64,000 bases of DNA from Arion vulgaris (lineage: Eukaryota > Mollusca > Gastropoda > Stylommatophora > Arionidae), in NCBI GenBank assembly GCA_020796225.1, contig CM036755.1, positions 16,307,317 through 16,371,316 of the forward strand. Reading direction: 5' to 3'. Under the pieces are notes generated by a model. That model was not told the DNA's origin. It saw only the letters and a list, made by a program, of their open reading frames with translations, and did not search any database. A program made the translations under genes and the position numbers. Below, in pieces: positions 19,586-30,233 of the stretch; within the stretch, counting starts at the first letter, position 1, and the number at the start of each line of letters is the position of its first letter.

Positions 19586-22500
19586 ATCTAGCTCTTTTGT
19601 TCGCTTCATTGTTTTCACTATATTCTTACACTGCTTCACCTTTGATTTATTTATCTCTTGTTCACTTCATTGTTTTCACTATATTCTTACACTGCTTCAC
19701 CTTTGATTTATTTATCTCTTTTGTTCAATTCATTGTTTTCACTATATTCTTACACTGCTTCACCTTTGATTTATTTATCTCTTGTTCACTTCATTGTTTT
19801 CACCATATTCTTACACTGCTTCACCTTTGATTTGTTTATCTCTTTTGTTCACTTCATTGTTTTCACTATATTCTTACACTGCTTCACCTTTGATTTGTTT
19901 ATCTTTTGTTCACTTCATTGTTTTCACTATATTCTTACACTGCTTCACCTTTGATTTGTTTATCTCTTTTGTTCACTTCATTGTTTTCACTATATTCTTA
20001 CACTGCTTCACCTTTGATTTGTTTATCACTTTTGTTCACTTCATTGTTTTCACTATATTCTTACACTGCTTCACCTTTGATTTGTTTATCTCTTTTTTTC
20101 ACTTCATTGTTTTCACTATATTCTTACACTGCTTCACCTTTGATTTATTTATCTAGCTCTTTTGTTCGCTTCATTGTTATCACCATATTCTTACACTGCT
20201 TTACCTTTGATTTGTTTATCTCTTTTGTTCACTTCATTGTTTTCACTATATTCTTACACTGCTTCACCTTTGATTTATTTATCTAGCTCTTTTGTTCGCT
20301 TCATTGTTATCACCATATTCTTACACTGCTTCACCTTTGATTTGTTTATCTAGCTCTTTTGTTCACTTCATTGTTTTCACTATATTCTTACACTGCTTCA
20401 CCTTTGATTTATTTATCTCTTGTTCACTTCATTGTTTTCACTATATTCTTACACTGCTTCACCTTTGATTTGTTTATCTAGCTCTTTTGTTCGCTTCATT
20501 GTTATCACCATATTCTTACACGGCTTCACCTTTGATTTATTTATCTCTTGTTCACTTCATTGTTTTCACTATATTCTTACACTGCTTCACCTTTGATTTG
20601 TTTATCTAGCTCTTTTGTTCACTTCATTGTTTTCACTATATTCTTACACTGCTTCACCTTTGATTTGTTTATCTCTTGTTCGCTTCATTGTTTTCACTAT
20701 ATTCTTACACTGCTTCACCTTTGATTTATTTATCTCTTGTTCACTTCATTGTTTTCACTATATTCTTACACTGCTTCACCTTTGATTTGTTTATCTCTTT
20801 TGTTCACTTCATTGTTTTCACTATATTCTTATGCTGCTTCACCTTTGATTTGTTTATCTCTTGTTCGCTTCATTGTTTTCACTATATTCTTACACTGCTT
20901 CACCTTTGATTTATTTATCTCTTGTTCGCTTCATTGTTTTCACTATATTCTTACACTGCTTCACCTTTGATTTGTTTATCTCTTGTTCGCTTCATTGTTT
21001 TCACTATATTCTTACACTGCTTCACCTTTGATTTGTTTATCTCTTTTGTTCACTTCATTGTTTTCACTATATTCTTACACTGCTTCACCTTTGATTTGTT
21101 TATCTCTTGTTCGCTTCATTGTTTTCACTATATTCTTACACTGCTTTACCTTTGATTTATTTATCTAGCTCTTTTGTTCACTTCATTGTTTTCACTATAT
21201 TCTTATGCTGCTTCACCTTTGATTTGTTTATCTCTTTTGTTCACTTCATTGTTTTCACTATATTCTTACACTGCTTCACCTTTGATTTGTTTATCTCTTT
21301 TGTTCACTTCATTGTTTTCACTATATTCTTACACTGCTTCACCTTTGATTTATTTATCTAGCTCTTTTGTTCGCTTCAATGTTATCACCATATTCTTACA
21401 CTGCTTCACCTTTGATTTATTTATCTCTTGTTCACTTCATTGTTTTCACTATATTCTTACACTGCTTCACCTTTGATTTGTTTATCTCTTGTTCACTTCA
21501 TTGTTTTCACTATATTCTTACACTGCTTCACCTTTGATTTGTTTATCTCTTTTGTTCACTTCATTGTTTTCACTATATTCTTACACTGCTTTACCTTTGA
21601 TTTGTTTATCTCTTTTGTTCACTTCATTGTTTTCACTATATTCTTACACTGCTTCACCTTTGATTTGTTTATCTAGCTCTTTTGTTCGCTTCATTGTTTT
21701 CACTATATTCTTACACTGCTTCACCTTTGATTTGTTTATCTAGCTCTTTTGTTCGCTTCATTGTTTTCACTATATTCTTACACTGCTTCACCTTTGATTT
21801 ATTTATCTAGCTCTTTGTTCGCTCATTGTTATCACCATATTCTTACACTGTTTCACCTTTGATTTGTTTATCTCTTGTTCGCTTCATTGTTTTCACTATA
21901 TTCTTACACTGCTTCACCTTTGATTTGTTTATCTCTTTTGTTCACTTCATTGTTTTCACTATATTCTTACACTGCTTCACCTTTGATTTATTTATCTAGC
22001 TCTTTTGTTCGCTTCATTGTTATCACCATATTCTTACACTGCATCACCTTTGATTTGTTTATCTAGCTCTTTTGTTCGCTTCATTGTTTTCACTATATTC
22101 TTACACTGCTTCACCTTTGATTTATTTATCTCTTGTTCACTTCATTGTTTTCACTATATTCTTACACTGCTTCACCTTTGATTTATTTATCTCTTGTTCA
22201 CTTCATTGTTTTCACTATATTCTTACACTGCTTCACCTTTGATTTTTGTTTATCTCTTTTGTTCACTTCATTGTTTTCACTATATTCTTACACTGCTTTA
22301 CCTTTGATTTGTTTATCTCTTTTGTTCACTTCATTGTTTTCACTATATTCTTACACTGCTTCACCTTTGATTTGTTTATCTCTTGTTCGCTTCATTGTTT
22401 TCACTATATTCTTACACTGCTTCACCTTTGATTTGTTTATCTCTTGTTCGCTTCATTGTTTTCACTATATTCTTACACTGCTTCACCTTTGATTTGTTTA

Positions 22501-23350
22501 TCTCTTTTGTTCACTTCATTGTTTTCACTATATTCTTACACTGCTTCACCTTTGATTTATTTATCTAGCTCTTTTGTTCGCTTCATTGTTATCACCATAT
22601 TCTTACACTGCTTCACCTTTGATTTGTTTATCTCTTGTTCAGCTCATTGTTTTCACTATATTCTTACACTGCTTCACCTTTGATTTGTTTATCTAGCTCT
22701 TTTGTTCACTTCATTGTTTTCACTATATTCTTACACTGCTTCACCTTTGATTTGTTTATCTAGCTCTTTTGTTCGCTTCATTGTTTTCACTATATTCTTA
22801 CACTGCTTCACCTTTGATTTATTTATCTAGCTCTTTTGTTCGCTTCATTGTTATCACCATATTCTTACACTGCTTCACCTTTGATTTGATTATCTCTTGT
22901 TCGCTTCATTGTTTTCACTATATTCTTACACTGCTTCACCTTTGATTTGTTTATCTAGCTCTTTTGTTCGCTTCATTGTTTTCACTATATTCTTACACTG
23001 CTTCACCTTTGATTTGTTTATCTAGCTCTTTTGTTCGCTTCATTGTTTTCACTATATTCTTACACTGCTTTACCTTTGATTTGTTTATCTAGCTCTTTTG
23101 TTCGCTTCATTGTTTCTACTATATTCTTACACTGCTTTACCTTTGATTTGTTTATCTCTTGTTCGCTTCATTGTTTTCACTATATTCTTACACTGCTTCA
23201 CCTTTGAATTGTTTATCTCTTTTGTTCACTTCATTGTTTTCACTATATTCTTACACTGCTTCACCTTTGATTTGTTTATCTCTTTTGTTCGCTTCATTGT
23301 TTTCACTATATTCTTACACTGCTTCACCTTTTGATTTATTTATCTAGCTC
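19586..23350. repeat. 61-67-bp tandem array, about 60 copies
   Basis: The unit reads TTGTTCACTTCATTGTTTTC, ACTATATTCTTACACTGCTT, CACCTTTGATTTGTTTATCT and then a variable joint. The joint gives three length classes: CTTG (61 bp), CTTTTG (63 bp) and AGCTCTTTTG (67 bp). Other diagnostic changes are TTCAC or TTCGC, TTGTTTTCACTA or TTGTTATCACCA, and GATTTG or GATTTA; the AGCT joint, TTCGC and TTATCACCA tend to occur together. Overlapping open frames (LFSLYSYTASPLI, IVFTIFLHCFTFDLF) result from the pyrimidine-rich unit and are not genes. Confidence 0.95.
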
Positions 23351-23379
23351 ATGTTGTCATTTGATGAAAAGTTGCATTC

Positions 23380-23765
23380 TACTGCATTGTTAGTGAATAT
23401 AGATTCTTTTTCCGCAATTTCTGGTCATGTGCCTAGTTTACTGTGGACCACAAACTGGGCAGTCAGCTTCAGGTCTGTCAGACTTCCCCATAGCTTAGTT
23501 TTTAGGTCGATTGGGTGTGACCACATGTTGCTTCTCTAGGACAGTCTTGCAGGATATGCTCTGGTGTCTGTTCTGCCTGCTGACACTGGCAGAGAGCTGT
23601 TTGACTTATTCTGGTCTATATAAGTGTTTGCATTGTCCAATACATAGACAACATATAATGACCTAGTCTGTTAATGCTTAGGTATTTGAGAAAGTCTTTT
23701 CCATAATCATATCCAGTGTTGGTCTTCCAGTCTACTGCAGAGTTTTCTGCAATATAGATTCAAAG
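23380..23765 (-). mobile_element. LINE 3' end fragment, copy 1
   Basis: The minus strand carries the C-terminal zinc-knuckle-like end of a non-LTR ORF2: a CQCQQAEQTPEHILQDCP-type segment near 23590, then LR and a KLWGSL.DLKLTA-like tail. Copies 2 (26690-27115) and 3 (62755-62995) share TTTACTGTGG, CAGTCAGCTTCAGGTCTGTC and GATATGCTCTGGTGTCTGTT. All three are on the same strand, with upstream reading frames broken. Confidence 0.75.
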
Positions 23766-23863
23766 ATCAAGTTCCAGAATGTATAGAGAGATTCTGTCAT
23801 CTGTGGTTAGTAGAACTTTTCTTAGCATTTTATTCAATTTCTTTGTTTGTTTTATCTTTTCAG

Positions 23864-23999
23864 ATGGAGCAAGGCTTATTTATACCAGATAGAAAAAGAC
23901 GAGGCAGGAAGCGACGATCAGAAAAGATTGCGGAAATGGCTATGGCTGAAGCACTGGCCAAGAGGGAACAAGTTCGAATATTGTCTATGCTAGATCCTG
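23864..23999 (+). CDS. CHD7: CHD7/8/9-like exon 5 (basic cluster before the first BRK)
   Basis: The acceptor is TTTTATCTTTTCAG ending at 23863, with a strong pyrimidine tract; the donor is CCTG|GTGAGA at 24000. The exon is 136 nt, phase 0 to 1. It encodes MEQGLFIPDRKRRGRKRRSE and then KIAEMAMAEALAKREQVRIL, ending in SMLDP. The RKRRGRKRR run is AT-hook- or nuclear-localisation-like, followed by a helical Ala/Glu/Met/Lys stretch. The last codon is completed by exon 6 to give LDPDTRIP, the sequence that precedes the BRK domain in this family. The leading ATG is an internal Met, not a start. Confidence 0.88.
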
Positions 24000-24204
24000 G
24001 TGAGAGAAATATTTGTTTGAATGTTCATATTGTGAGAGTTCACATTGAAGTCAGGACACAACTTCTGGAAACATCTATTGACAGAGAGAGAGATTCAAAC
24101 ATAATGACCACACGAAGCATGCACACACACACACACACACATGCATGATACAATATATTTACTGTAGCATGTACTATTCTCCTGTTGCAATGTAATCTAT
24201 TACA
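24000..24204. repeat. Intron 5 start with a short (CA)n tract
   Basis: Unique intron sequence with a CACACACACACA run at about 24122-24141. Nothing else is recognised. Confidence 0.6.
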
Positions 24205-24480
24205 TAGGGAGGGGGTCTCTTTGGCTAAGTAGTTAAACCCTTGCCTTGCAAGTTGAAGGTCGTGGGTTCGAATCTGGGCCACCCGTTCTGTTCACAAGTG
24301 CATTATTTCCAGAGACCCCTAGAATTGTTCCCGGAGTTCGTGTTTTGTGCAATACTGTTATTGCCATTTCTGCGGAGAGGGTCCTAGCCATATGGAGTAA
24401 AACCTGGTGCAATGAAGTCGATCCTTCAGCTTAAAAACCTTTTTAAAATCTTTTTCGCCACAGATAAAATAAAACTGACC
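24205..24480 (+). mobile_element. tRNA-like SINE, second family
   Basis: CTTTGGCTAAGTAGTTAAAC is A-box-like and GTGGGTTCGAATCTGGGCC is B-box-like, about 40 bp apart, as in a tRNA. The T-arm and acceptor stem do not pair properly, so it is not a functional tRNA gene. The tail continues with ATTTCCAGAGACCCCTAG and AGTAAAACCTGGTGCAATG. No second copy is seen in the window. Confidence 0.65.
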
Positions 24481-25130
24481 GCTGTCCAAACCATTAGGCA
24501 ATTGACTCCTCTTATCTTTAGCTAACATGTTAGTTAGTATAAGAAGCAAGGACTGATCAGTATGATTTTTATACCGATTGTATACTAATTTGTTCAATAT
24601 GTTTCCAATGTAAGGAACAAGACAATCACCGTATACAAGATCATATTTAACCAGGAATGTCATAAATGTTACCAGGGGAGAGAGAGAGACAAAGAGAACA
24701 TGATGAAATGTAGAAAATTTGTCGAAACTTCATCAACTTGCATTGATTATATGAAGAAGAAATCATTTGCTTTGACCATCTCATGTAACTACAGACCCAT
24801 CAGTCTTGTCATTTTGTGTGGGAAAACTAATGGAAATGTTGGTAAAAGCAAGATTTGTATGCTTCCTCCTCATACCCAGACCAATCAACAACTACAAGCC
24901 CAGGTTTAATCTCCAAAACCACACACAGTGAAGCAGAGAAGAAAATGCTATCGCTCTGTGTTCTAAATACAATATCGCACAGAAACATGGATACAAGCTG
25001 AGACCTGACACTAACAATCCAGTTGGCTGATGACTCCCCATGCTGGAATAGAAGCATAACTGTCTATGAGATCTCGGACGTCAATCTGACTTTAGATCAC
25101 CATAAGTAACATTGATAAATAGACAACATT
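24481..25130. other. Intron 5, no clear feature
   Basis: Mixed intronic sequence. The fragment CTACAGACCCATCAGTCTTG at about 24790 reads YRPISLV, an RT-type motif, so it may be a fragment of a LINE, but no neighbouring motif supports this. Confidence 0.35.
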
Positions 25131-25560
25131 GCAGTGCAACATTTGTCTGCCAGTGAAAGTAGAGAAACAAACGTGTACAATGTGCCCATACAACATTTGT
25201 CTGCCAGTAAAGCTAGAAAAACAAAAGTGTACAATGTGCCCATACAACATTTGTCTGCCAGTGAAACTAGAGAAACAAAAGTGTACAATGTGCCCATACA
25301 ACATTTGTCTGCCAGTGAAACTAGAGAAACAAAAGTGTACAATGTGCCCATACAACATTTGTCTGCCAGTGAAACTAGAGAAACAAAAGTGTACAATGTG
25401 CCCATACAACATTTGTCTGCCAGTGAAACTAGAGAAACAAAAGTGTACAATGTGCCCATGCAACATTTGTCTGCCAGTGAAACTAGAGAAACAAAAGTGT
25501 ACAATGTGCCCATACAACATTTGTCTGCCAGTGAAACTAGAGAAACAAAAGTGTACAGGC
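25131..25560. repeat. 54-bp minisatellite, 8 copies
   Basis: The unit CAACATTTGTCTGCCAGTGA, AACTAGAGAAACAAAAGTGT, ACAATGTGCCCATA is 54 bp and repeats eight times with very few substitutions. Because 54 is divisible by three, several frames on both strands stay open for over 130 codons (NICLPVKLEKQKCTMCPY on plus). No start context, splice sites or conservation support coding. Confidence 0.95.
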
Positions 25561-25777
25561 ATACAACAGTGATAACATTTAGTGTTGACTCTCAAGATCA
25601 AGAACTTTCAGAATTGAATATGCAATTTTGCTTGGTAGAATATATATATGTACCCTTATATTTACACAATACCATTTATCCGATAGTAAAAGTTTGTAAA
25701 TTGTTGACAGAACATTTGTGTATTGTAAAAGTGAACAATAATTATGCATGGAGAAAGAAGCCATGTTGAAAGCATAA

Positions 25778-25910
25778 CCTTTTCACTGCACATTTTATTT
25801 CTTTTTTTAAAACTCTTGGACCAATGTTTATTGAATTGACTTGTGTACTGGCTTTGTGTCATCTTTAAAAATACAGCGAGCCAGTATGTCGGCTCACAAG
25901 TGTGAAAGGG
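25778..25910. mobile_element. Short TTAA-type MITE, candidate
   Basis: The right end GTGTGAAAGGG abuts TTAA (25911-25914), so its complement CCCTTTCACAC starts like many piggyBac ends. The left end CCTTTTCACTGCAC follows ATAA (25774-25777), one change from TTAA. The element is 133 bp with no coding sequence. The imperfect left duplication limits confidence. Confidence 0.5.
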
Positions 25911-26003
25911 TTAACACATTGATTTGTTGTTGAGGTAATCAAATATATATTGACTTTATTGTTCTGAGGTAGTGCCTATATATTTCTACAACTGTCATCT
26001 CAG

Positions 26004-26320
26004 ATACAAGAATCCCTATGATTAATCTGGAGGATGGCAGTGTCCTATCTGGTGAGGACTGTCCCAAGAAACGGGACATAGACGAATGGATGCAGCAACA
26101 TCCTGGGTACATGATAGACAACAGTATCTGCTTGTTGGATCCCTATCTGTCCGAGTTGCATGCTTCCATCTCAGCTGGTACCAGTGGTAGTAACGCTGTT
26201 GCTGCTGTACAAAGCAGGTTGAGTGCACCACCTACTACAGCTACACCCACTACTCCAGGCTGCGCTGAAGATGACGACACTAACCCTCAGGTTGTGTTAC
26301 ACACCCCTGAAATTGGGCCG
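26004..26320 (+). CDS. CHD7: CHD7/8/9-like exon 6 (first BRK domain)
   Basis: The acceptor is TGTCATCTCAG ending at 26003 and the donor is CCG|GTATGT at 26321. The exon is 317 nt, phase 1 to 0. It begins DTRIPMINLEDGSVLSGED, then CPKKRDIDEWMQQHPGYM. This is the BRK fold signature: conserved I..LEDG, GED.P, and W...HP.Y. BRK domains occur in CHD6-9/kismet and Brahma-type remodellers and are thought to mediate protein contacts. The second half is an Ala/Ser/Thr/Pro-rich linker (SAPPTTATPTTPG) with an acidic EDDDTN. A weaker donor CAG|GTTGTG at 26291 is possible but would break the phase with exon 7. Confidence 0.93.
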
Positions 26321-26689
26321 GTATGTCCTCTATGTTTGTTGTCTGTGTCGTTATCTGATTTATTTGTTGATCGTCTTTGTTGTTTATTCATGGCAATATT
26401 TGATTTATTAACAAGAAGAATAGTCAAGTTGAGCAGAGCAATCGTAATAGTAGGAAATATTTCTTCATGCATTTGCTGATAATTAATTTTATCCTTAATC
26501 TTCTTCTTCGCTCCCCCTCTCCTTACAAATAGACTGCGGTTTAGTAAATTTTTGCAATGTTAAGTAAGTTTTAATAATTGTTACTTACTTGTGAGGGGAG
26601 CGGTGGATGCTACTGAAATTTGCTTATGTTGTAAGACTTGTCCAAACTTGGAAACCATAGTGACAGTTTCAACAGCATTTTCCTGGAGA
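26321..26689. other. Intron 6, 5' end, no feature seen
   Basis: AT-rich intron. The frame stays open past the donor for about 50 codons by chance (hydrophobic LLSVSLSDLFVDRL), but the strong GTATGT donor and in-phase exon 7 argue against readthrough. Confidence 0.4.
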
Positions 26690-27115
26690 GATGACATGAA
26701 TATTCTAGATCTTGATGTAGAGAAGAATCTTCTCCTTCTTCAGCGATCTCTGGTCATGCGCTTAATTTACTGTGGTAGACCACAAACTGAGCAGTCAGCT
26801 TCAGGTCTGTCAGGTTTCCCAAAGCTTAGTTTTCTGGTCGACTGGGTGTGACCACATGTTGCTTCTCAGCTCACCCATGAGAGGACAGTCTTGCAGAATA
26901 TGCTCTGGTGTCTGTTCCGCCTGCTGACACAGGCAGAGAGCTGTTTGACTTATTCCAAGTCTATATATGTGTTTGTTGAGTATGTAGTGCCCAGTGCGTA
27001 CTGAAATATAATGACCTGGTCTGTTCGTCTTAGGTCTTTGAGGAAGTCTTTTTCATAATCATCTGCAATATTTATCTTCCAGTCTACTGCAGATTTTCTC
27101 TGTAGGCTGAGAGAA
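26690..27115 (-). mobile_element. LINE 3' end fragment, copy 2
   Basis: This is the longest match to copies at 23380 and 62755. On the minus strand it encodes the QQAEQTPEHILQDCPL-like zinc-knuckle end around 26880-26940, with broken frames upstream. The shared segment with copy 1 extends over CAGTCTACTGCAGA near 27080. It is 5'-truncated and inactive. Confidence 0.78.
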
Positions 27116-27808
27116 GAATTAGAAGTACAAGTACTCACTGCTTAGAATGTACCGGCTGAGATCAATCTAATGATTGTCTGCTTAATTTAATGTGAGAAAT
27201 CAAGACAAGGAAGAATTGAATTACTCATCTAGACTAACATCAAATTGATTTAATGTAGTATAGATTTGACTTGTTGGGAGAGGGATGAAAGTGAGATACA
27301 CACAAAAAAAAGGACAAAATAACCTGCTACTATTACAGAGGTTAATAATGTGTATATTTTAGATAGTATTTTGGTCAATTTTCTTTTTAAATTCTCATTA
27401 TTTGTTTTTTTAAATTATTATTTGCAAATGCATGATCAGAGACAAGGGCTGTATGTTAAATCTGAGTTTTCGAAATGTTTTTTTTTTTGGTTGATGCCTC
27501 TTGCCTAGTCTTCTTGTTTTTATTTGGCCATAACAGTAATTCAAGTTTCAGTGGGAGATGCAATATTATATATAGCTTGTACTAAATTTATCATTATAGA
27601 GATTTGCGTACAGCTTGCTTACAATTTTATATCTATTTTGTTTGAAGGCTGGTTTTATGGAATGTGTGAGATTTTTGCATTTGAAACCAATAATATTTCT
27701 TTACTATAATAAGTCTGAGTATCTGTTCATTATTGGAAGGTTTGTATACATTAACATTCTTCTGTTTAACACAATTAATGTGCAATGGGCATACATGTTA
27801 TTGGTTAT
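27116..27808. other. Intron 6, AT-rich stretch without feature
   Basis: Homopolymer-rich AT sequence (T-run at about 27480). No repeat family or gene is recognised. Confidence 0.4.
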
Positions 27809-27895
27809 TAGAGCTGTCCTCGTTGAACTTCAGCAGACTCATAGGTGCTCAGTCTCATCTAGCAGACATAGAAAAAGTGTGCATGCTGATAGTTT
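27809..27895 (-). repeat. Short relic shared with the LINE tail at 16525
   Basis: The complement contains GAGACTGAGCACCTATGAGT, close to GAGACTGAGCACCTATGGGT in the I-like LINE (about 16543) and to GAGACTGAGCACCTTTAGGT at 28871. It probably derives from the ETEHLWVC C-terminal segment of that LINE. Confidence 0.6.
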
Positions 27896-27904
27896 GAGTA
27901 GCTT

Positions 27905-28065
27905 CATCATCAAATAACTTGTCCTGAGCAGAACTATGCCACCCCAACAGTCCTGAATTTCTCTCTCTCATATGCCAGATGTCTCTGCAGCCATCATGTT
28001 CAAACCATCAGTTACATCCTGAATCCATCTTCTTTGTGGTCTTCCTCCAGTAGCTTACTTCTCAA
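27905..28065 (-). mobile_element. LINE C-terminal relic
   Basis: The minus strand reads GGRPQRRWIQDVTDGLNMM and then AAETSG, the GRP.RRW.DDV.....A common to the tail of RTE/CR1-type LINE proteins. Stops interrupt it and nothing upstream is preserved. Confidence 0.6.
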
Positions 28066-28379
28066 CATATCCGCCAGCTTCGCAGATTCTTACTTGTGTA
28101 ATATTTTATTCGGAATATCTCTAGTCATGGTGTAGTTGCATTATTAATTGATGTGTCATCATCAGAGCCAGACAAAGTGGAGTGACTCCACCAACAACTT
28201 GGTGGCAATAATTATCTGCCAAGTATATTCACATCAGCTGAAGTATTTGAGCATCTCAAGAATTCTTATCTATGTCTTCTATATTTTTCTCTTTCTACTT
28301 GTTCTAGTTTTCTACTTCGAAGTAGGCCAGCACATCCAATTTCTGCTACGTTTTTATTTACTATGGTAGCTTCTCTAGG

Positions 28380-28470
28380 CTCCTACCTCAATCGCCTCTT
28401 ACGACATGCCTTGTAGGCCGCAGTGTTACTATTCTTTGTTCCCCTTGTGGGACCTGGCAACACACTGACC
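28380..28470 (-). repeat. Fragment related to the dispersed repeat at 7540 and 63256
   Basis: ATCGCCTCTTACGACATGCC and the following AGTGTTACTATTCTTTGTTC parallel TTGCCTCTTACGACATGCAT and AGTGGTTCTATTCTTTACAC at about 63430, same orientation. It is shorter and more diverged. Confidence 0.6.
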
Positions 28471-28537
28471 ACTTGTCTAGTCTAATAGCTGTTTGGTTAT
28501 TATATATTTCATGAGATGAAGAAGCCTCAGAAGTGGG

Positions 28538-28776
28538 TGTCTGTAGTTTAAGTGGTAGTGAACTCGATCACAACTCAAGCGTACTTGGTTCAAACTCTGC
28601 GGCATGCAGTTTGGAAGCAAATTCATTTCCGTGGGATTTTTACGAATGGTAAAAATAGACCTCACCTTTCAGAAAGCAATGGCAAACTATTCAACGTATA
28701 ATTGGTGCCTAGAAAATCAACTACTTGTTTACTGCGGTTGATGGCTACGTCCTGCAAGGATATGCCATGATTTTTC
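28538..28776 (+). mobile_element. tRNA-derived SINE, copy 2
   Basis: Full-length relative of the element at 8389: head TGTCTGTAGTTTAAGTGGTA, B-box GGTTCAAACTC, body CAGAAAGCAATGGCAAACTA and a similar tail. The target-site duplication GAAGAAGCCTC is perfect at 28518-28528 and 28777-28787 and seems to extend further with mismatches. Shared boundaries of two copies define the element. Confidence 0.87.
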
Positions 28777-28859
28777 GAAGAAGCCTCTCAATGGTGGGCG
28801 GTTAAGATACACATATATATATTAACCTACAAGCTAACCAGCAGCATTCATATCATGTG

Positions 28860-28935
28860 TTATCTATTCAGAGAGACTGAGCACCTTTAGGTCTGCCCAA
28901 CGAAGCAATGAATTCAGTTCTGTTATTAATTAACC
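28860..28935 (+). repeat. Short relic of the I-like LINE tail
   Basis: GAGACTGAGCACCTTTAGGT, CTGCCCAACGAAG and ATTAACCAGTA follow the same order as in 16540-16610 of the RNase H LINE. About 75 bp long. Confidence 0.6.
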
Positions 28936-29838
28936 AGTAACTTTGTGCTATTTAACACTTTGGTTTGTTAATTTCAATCAAATGTCTAGTTTATACATAC
29001 CATCTTGTGATCTAATGGTGTAACTGGTTTTACATCAATATTTTATATTAGCTATATAACATTTGTTTTCTTTAAGAAAAATTACAGACTAAAAATGCAT
29101 TTTGTAAATAAGTTGGTCTTGATAGCAACATATAGTGTCACATTCACATGAGAGTCTCCTGAACAGGGTGGTGTTTACTATCAACCCATCGGAAACATGG
29201 GGGTAAATCAAATATATCTAGATATTTGGTGGCTTTTGATTGACATTGTTGAGAACAGCACTTTTGTTGGCAAAGTTACATTTTCTGTTGGACATGTATG
29301 ATAGCATTGAGATGAGCTTGAGGATATTTTAACTTTCAACAATTTTTTCCTATCAAGTGACCAAATTTGGTCGAATTTTTAAGCAAGAGTAACAAATATA
29401 TGGGGACTGTAAGCATGCCAGTTACTGTTGATTAGAAACTGTTTTAAATGTGAGTAAATAGAAAATAAGTGATAGAACTTGCACATCTTGACGTGTCATT
29501 GATGACATTACCAGCAAACAATAAGTCTCTTTTTAGTGAGACTTGAATGAAGAAATTTGTAGAATAAAGTCACTTGGCTCAAGTCAATATATTATCATAA
29601 AGCATTTACTAACAGACTATACAATAGTCAGAGGCATGTGTAACCCAACGGCAATCCGCATGATTATTTCAGACCTTCAACTAGTAGTGTTCAAGTTTGA
29701 AACAATGCAAGTGTTTACTTTAGTTAGGGACTGTTTAATGTTTGATATCTGGACACAGTAACATACCTAATCTAGTAACATACCTCATCTGACCAGTTGG
29801 TCAGTTACTATCATTACTGCATGTAATACCGTTTTTTT
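28936..29838. other. Intron 6, no feature recognised
   Basis: AT-rich sequence. A 72-codon open frame at 29543-29761 shows no motif and no splice context. TTAACACTTTGGTTTG at about 28949 resembles the piggyBac-like end at 12038, but there is no partner end. Confidence 0.35.
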
Positions 29839-30045
29839 ATGCCACGTAGGACAGGGGGAACACAGGCCTGTGGAATTTAATGGCCACATGGCTAATGCAG
29901 TTGTCTAAAACTGTTCAGGTTATGAATTTTCTTTATGCCCCTGGCAGAAAAAAATCAACTAATTGGCCTCACTTTGGATTGAACCTGGGTATCCGCATGG
30001 GAGCCGAGATCTAATCCATTTGGACAGACGCTCCACAAGTTTTTT
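29839..30045 (-). mobile_element. tRNA-like SINE, third family, copy 1
   Basis: Read on the minus strand, TCTGTCCAAATGGATTAG (A-box-like) precedes CCCAGGTTCAATCC (B-box). The body AAAGAAAATTCATAACCTGA and GGCATAAAG follows. A second copy in the same orientation lies at 61783-61940, sharing TTATGCCC, CAGAAAAAA and GAATTGAA or GATTGAAC segments. Confidence 0.65.
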
Positions 30046-30233
30046 TTATTGGTCAGTCACTGTTTAATGTTTGAACCCTGGATACAGTTACTACCTAGTC
30101 TGACCATTGGTCAGCAACTGTATTTAATGGTTGATCTGTGGACAGAATCATTCATTGTTACACATGCCTAGACAAATTGAATGTCTCAATGTGAGATGTG
30201 TAAAAGCAGCTTAAATTCATTTTCTAATTTAAA

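Noticed and set aside
19573..23347. Many overlapping plus-strand open frames with LFSLYSYTASPLI
   Set aside because: Artefacts of a pyrimidine-rich satellite with 61, 63 and 67-bp units.
24205..24280. Functional tRNA gene
   Set aside because: A- and B-box-like motifs are present, but the T-arm and acceptor stem do not pair and a SINE-like tail follows.
25092..25769. CxxC-containing repeat protein over the 54-bp array
   Set aside because: Several frames on both strands are open because the unit is a multiple of three. No splice sites or start context fit.
26321..26479. Readthrough extension of exon 6 into a hydrophobic tail
   Set aside because: A strong GTATGT donor and a matching phase-0 exon 7 that continues the family's domain order argue for splicing here.
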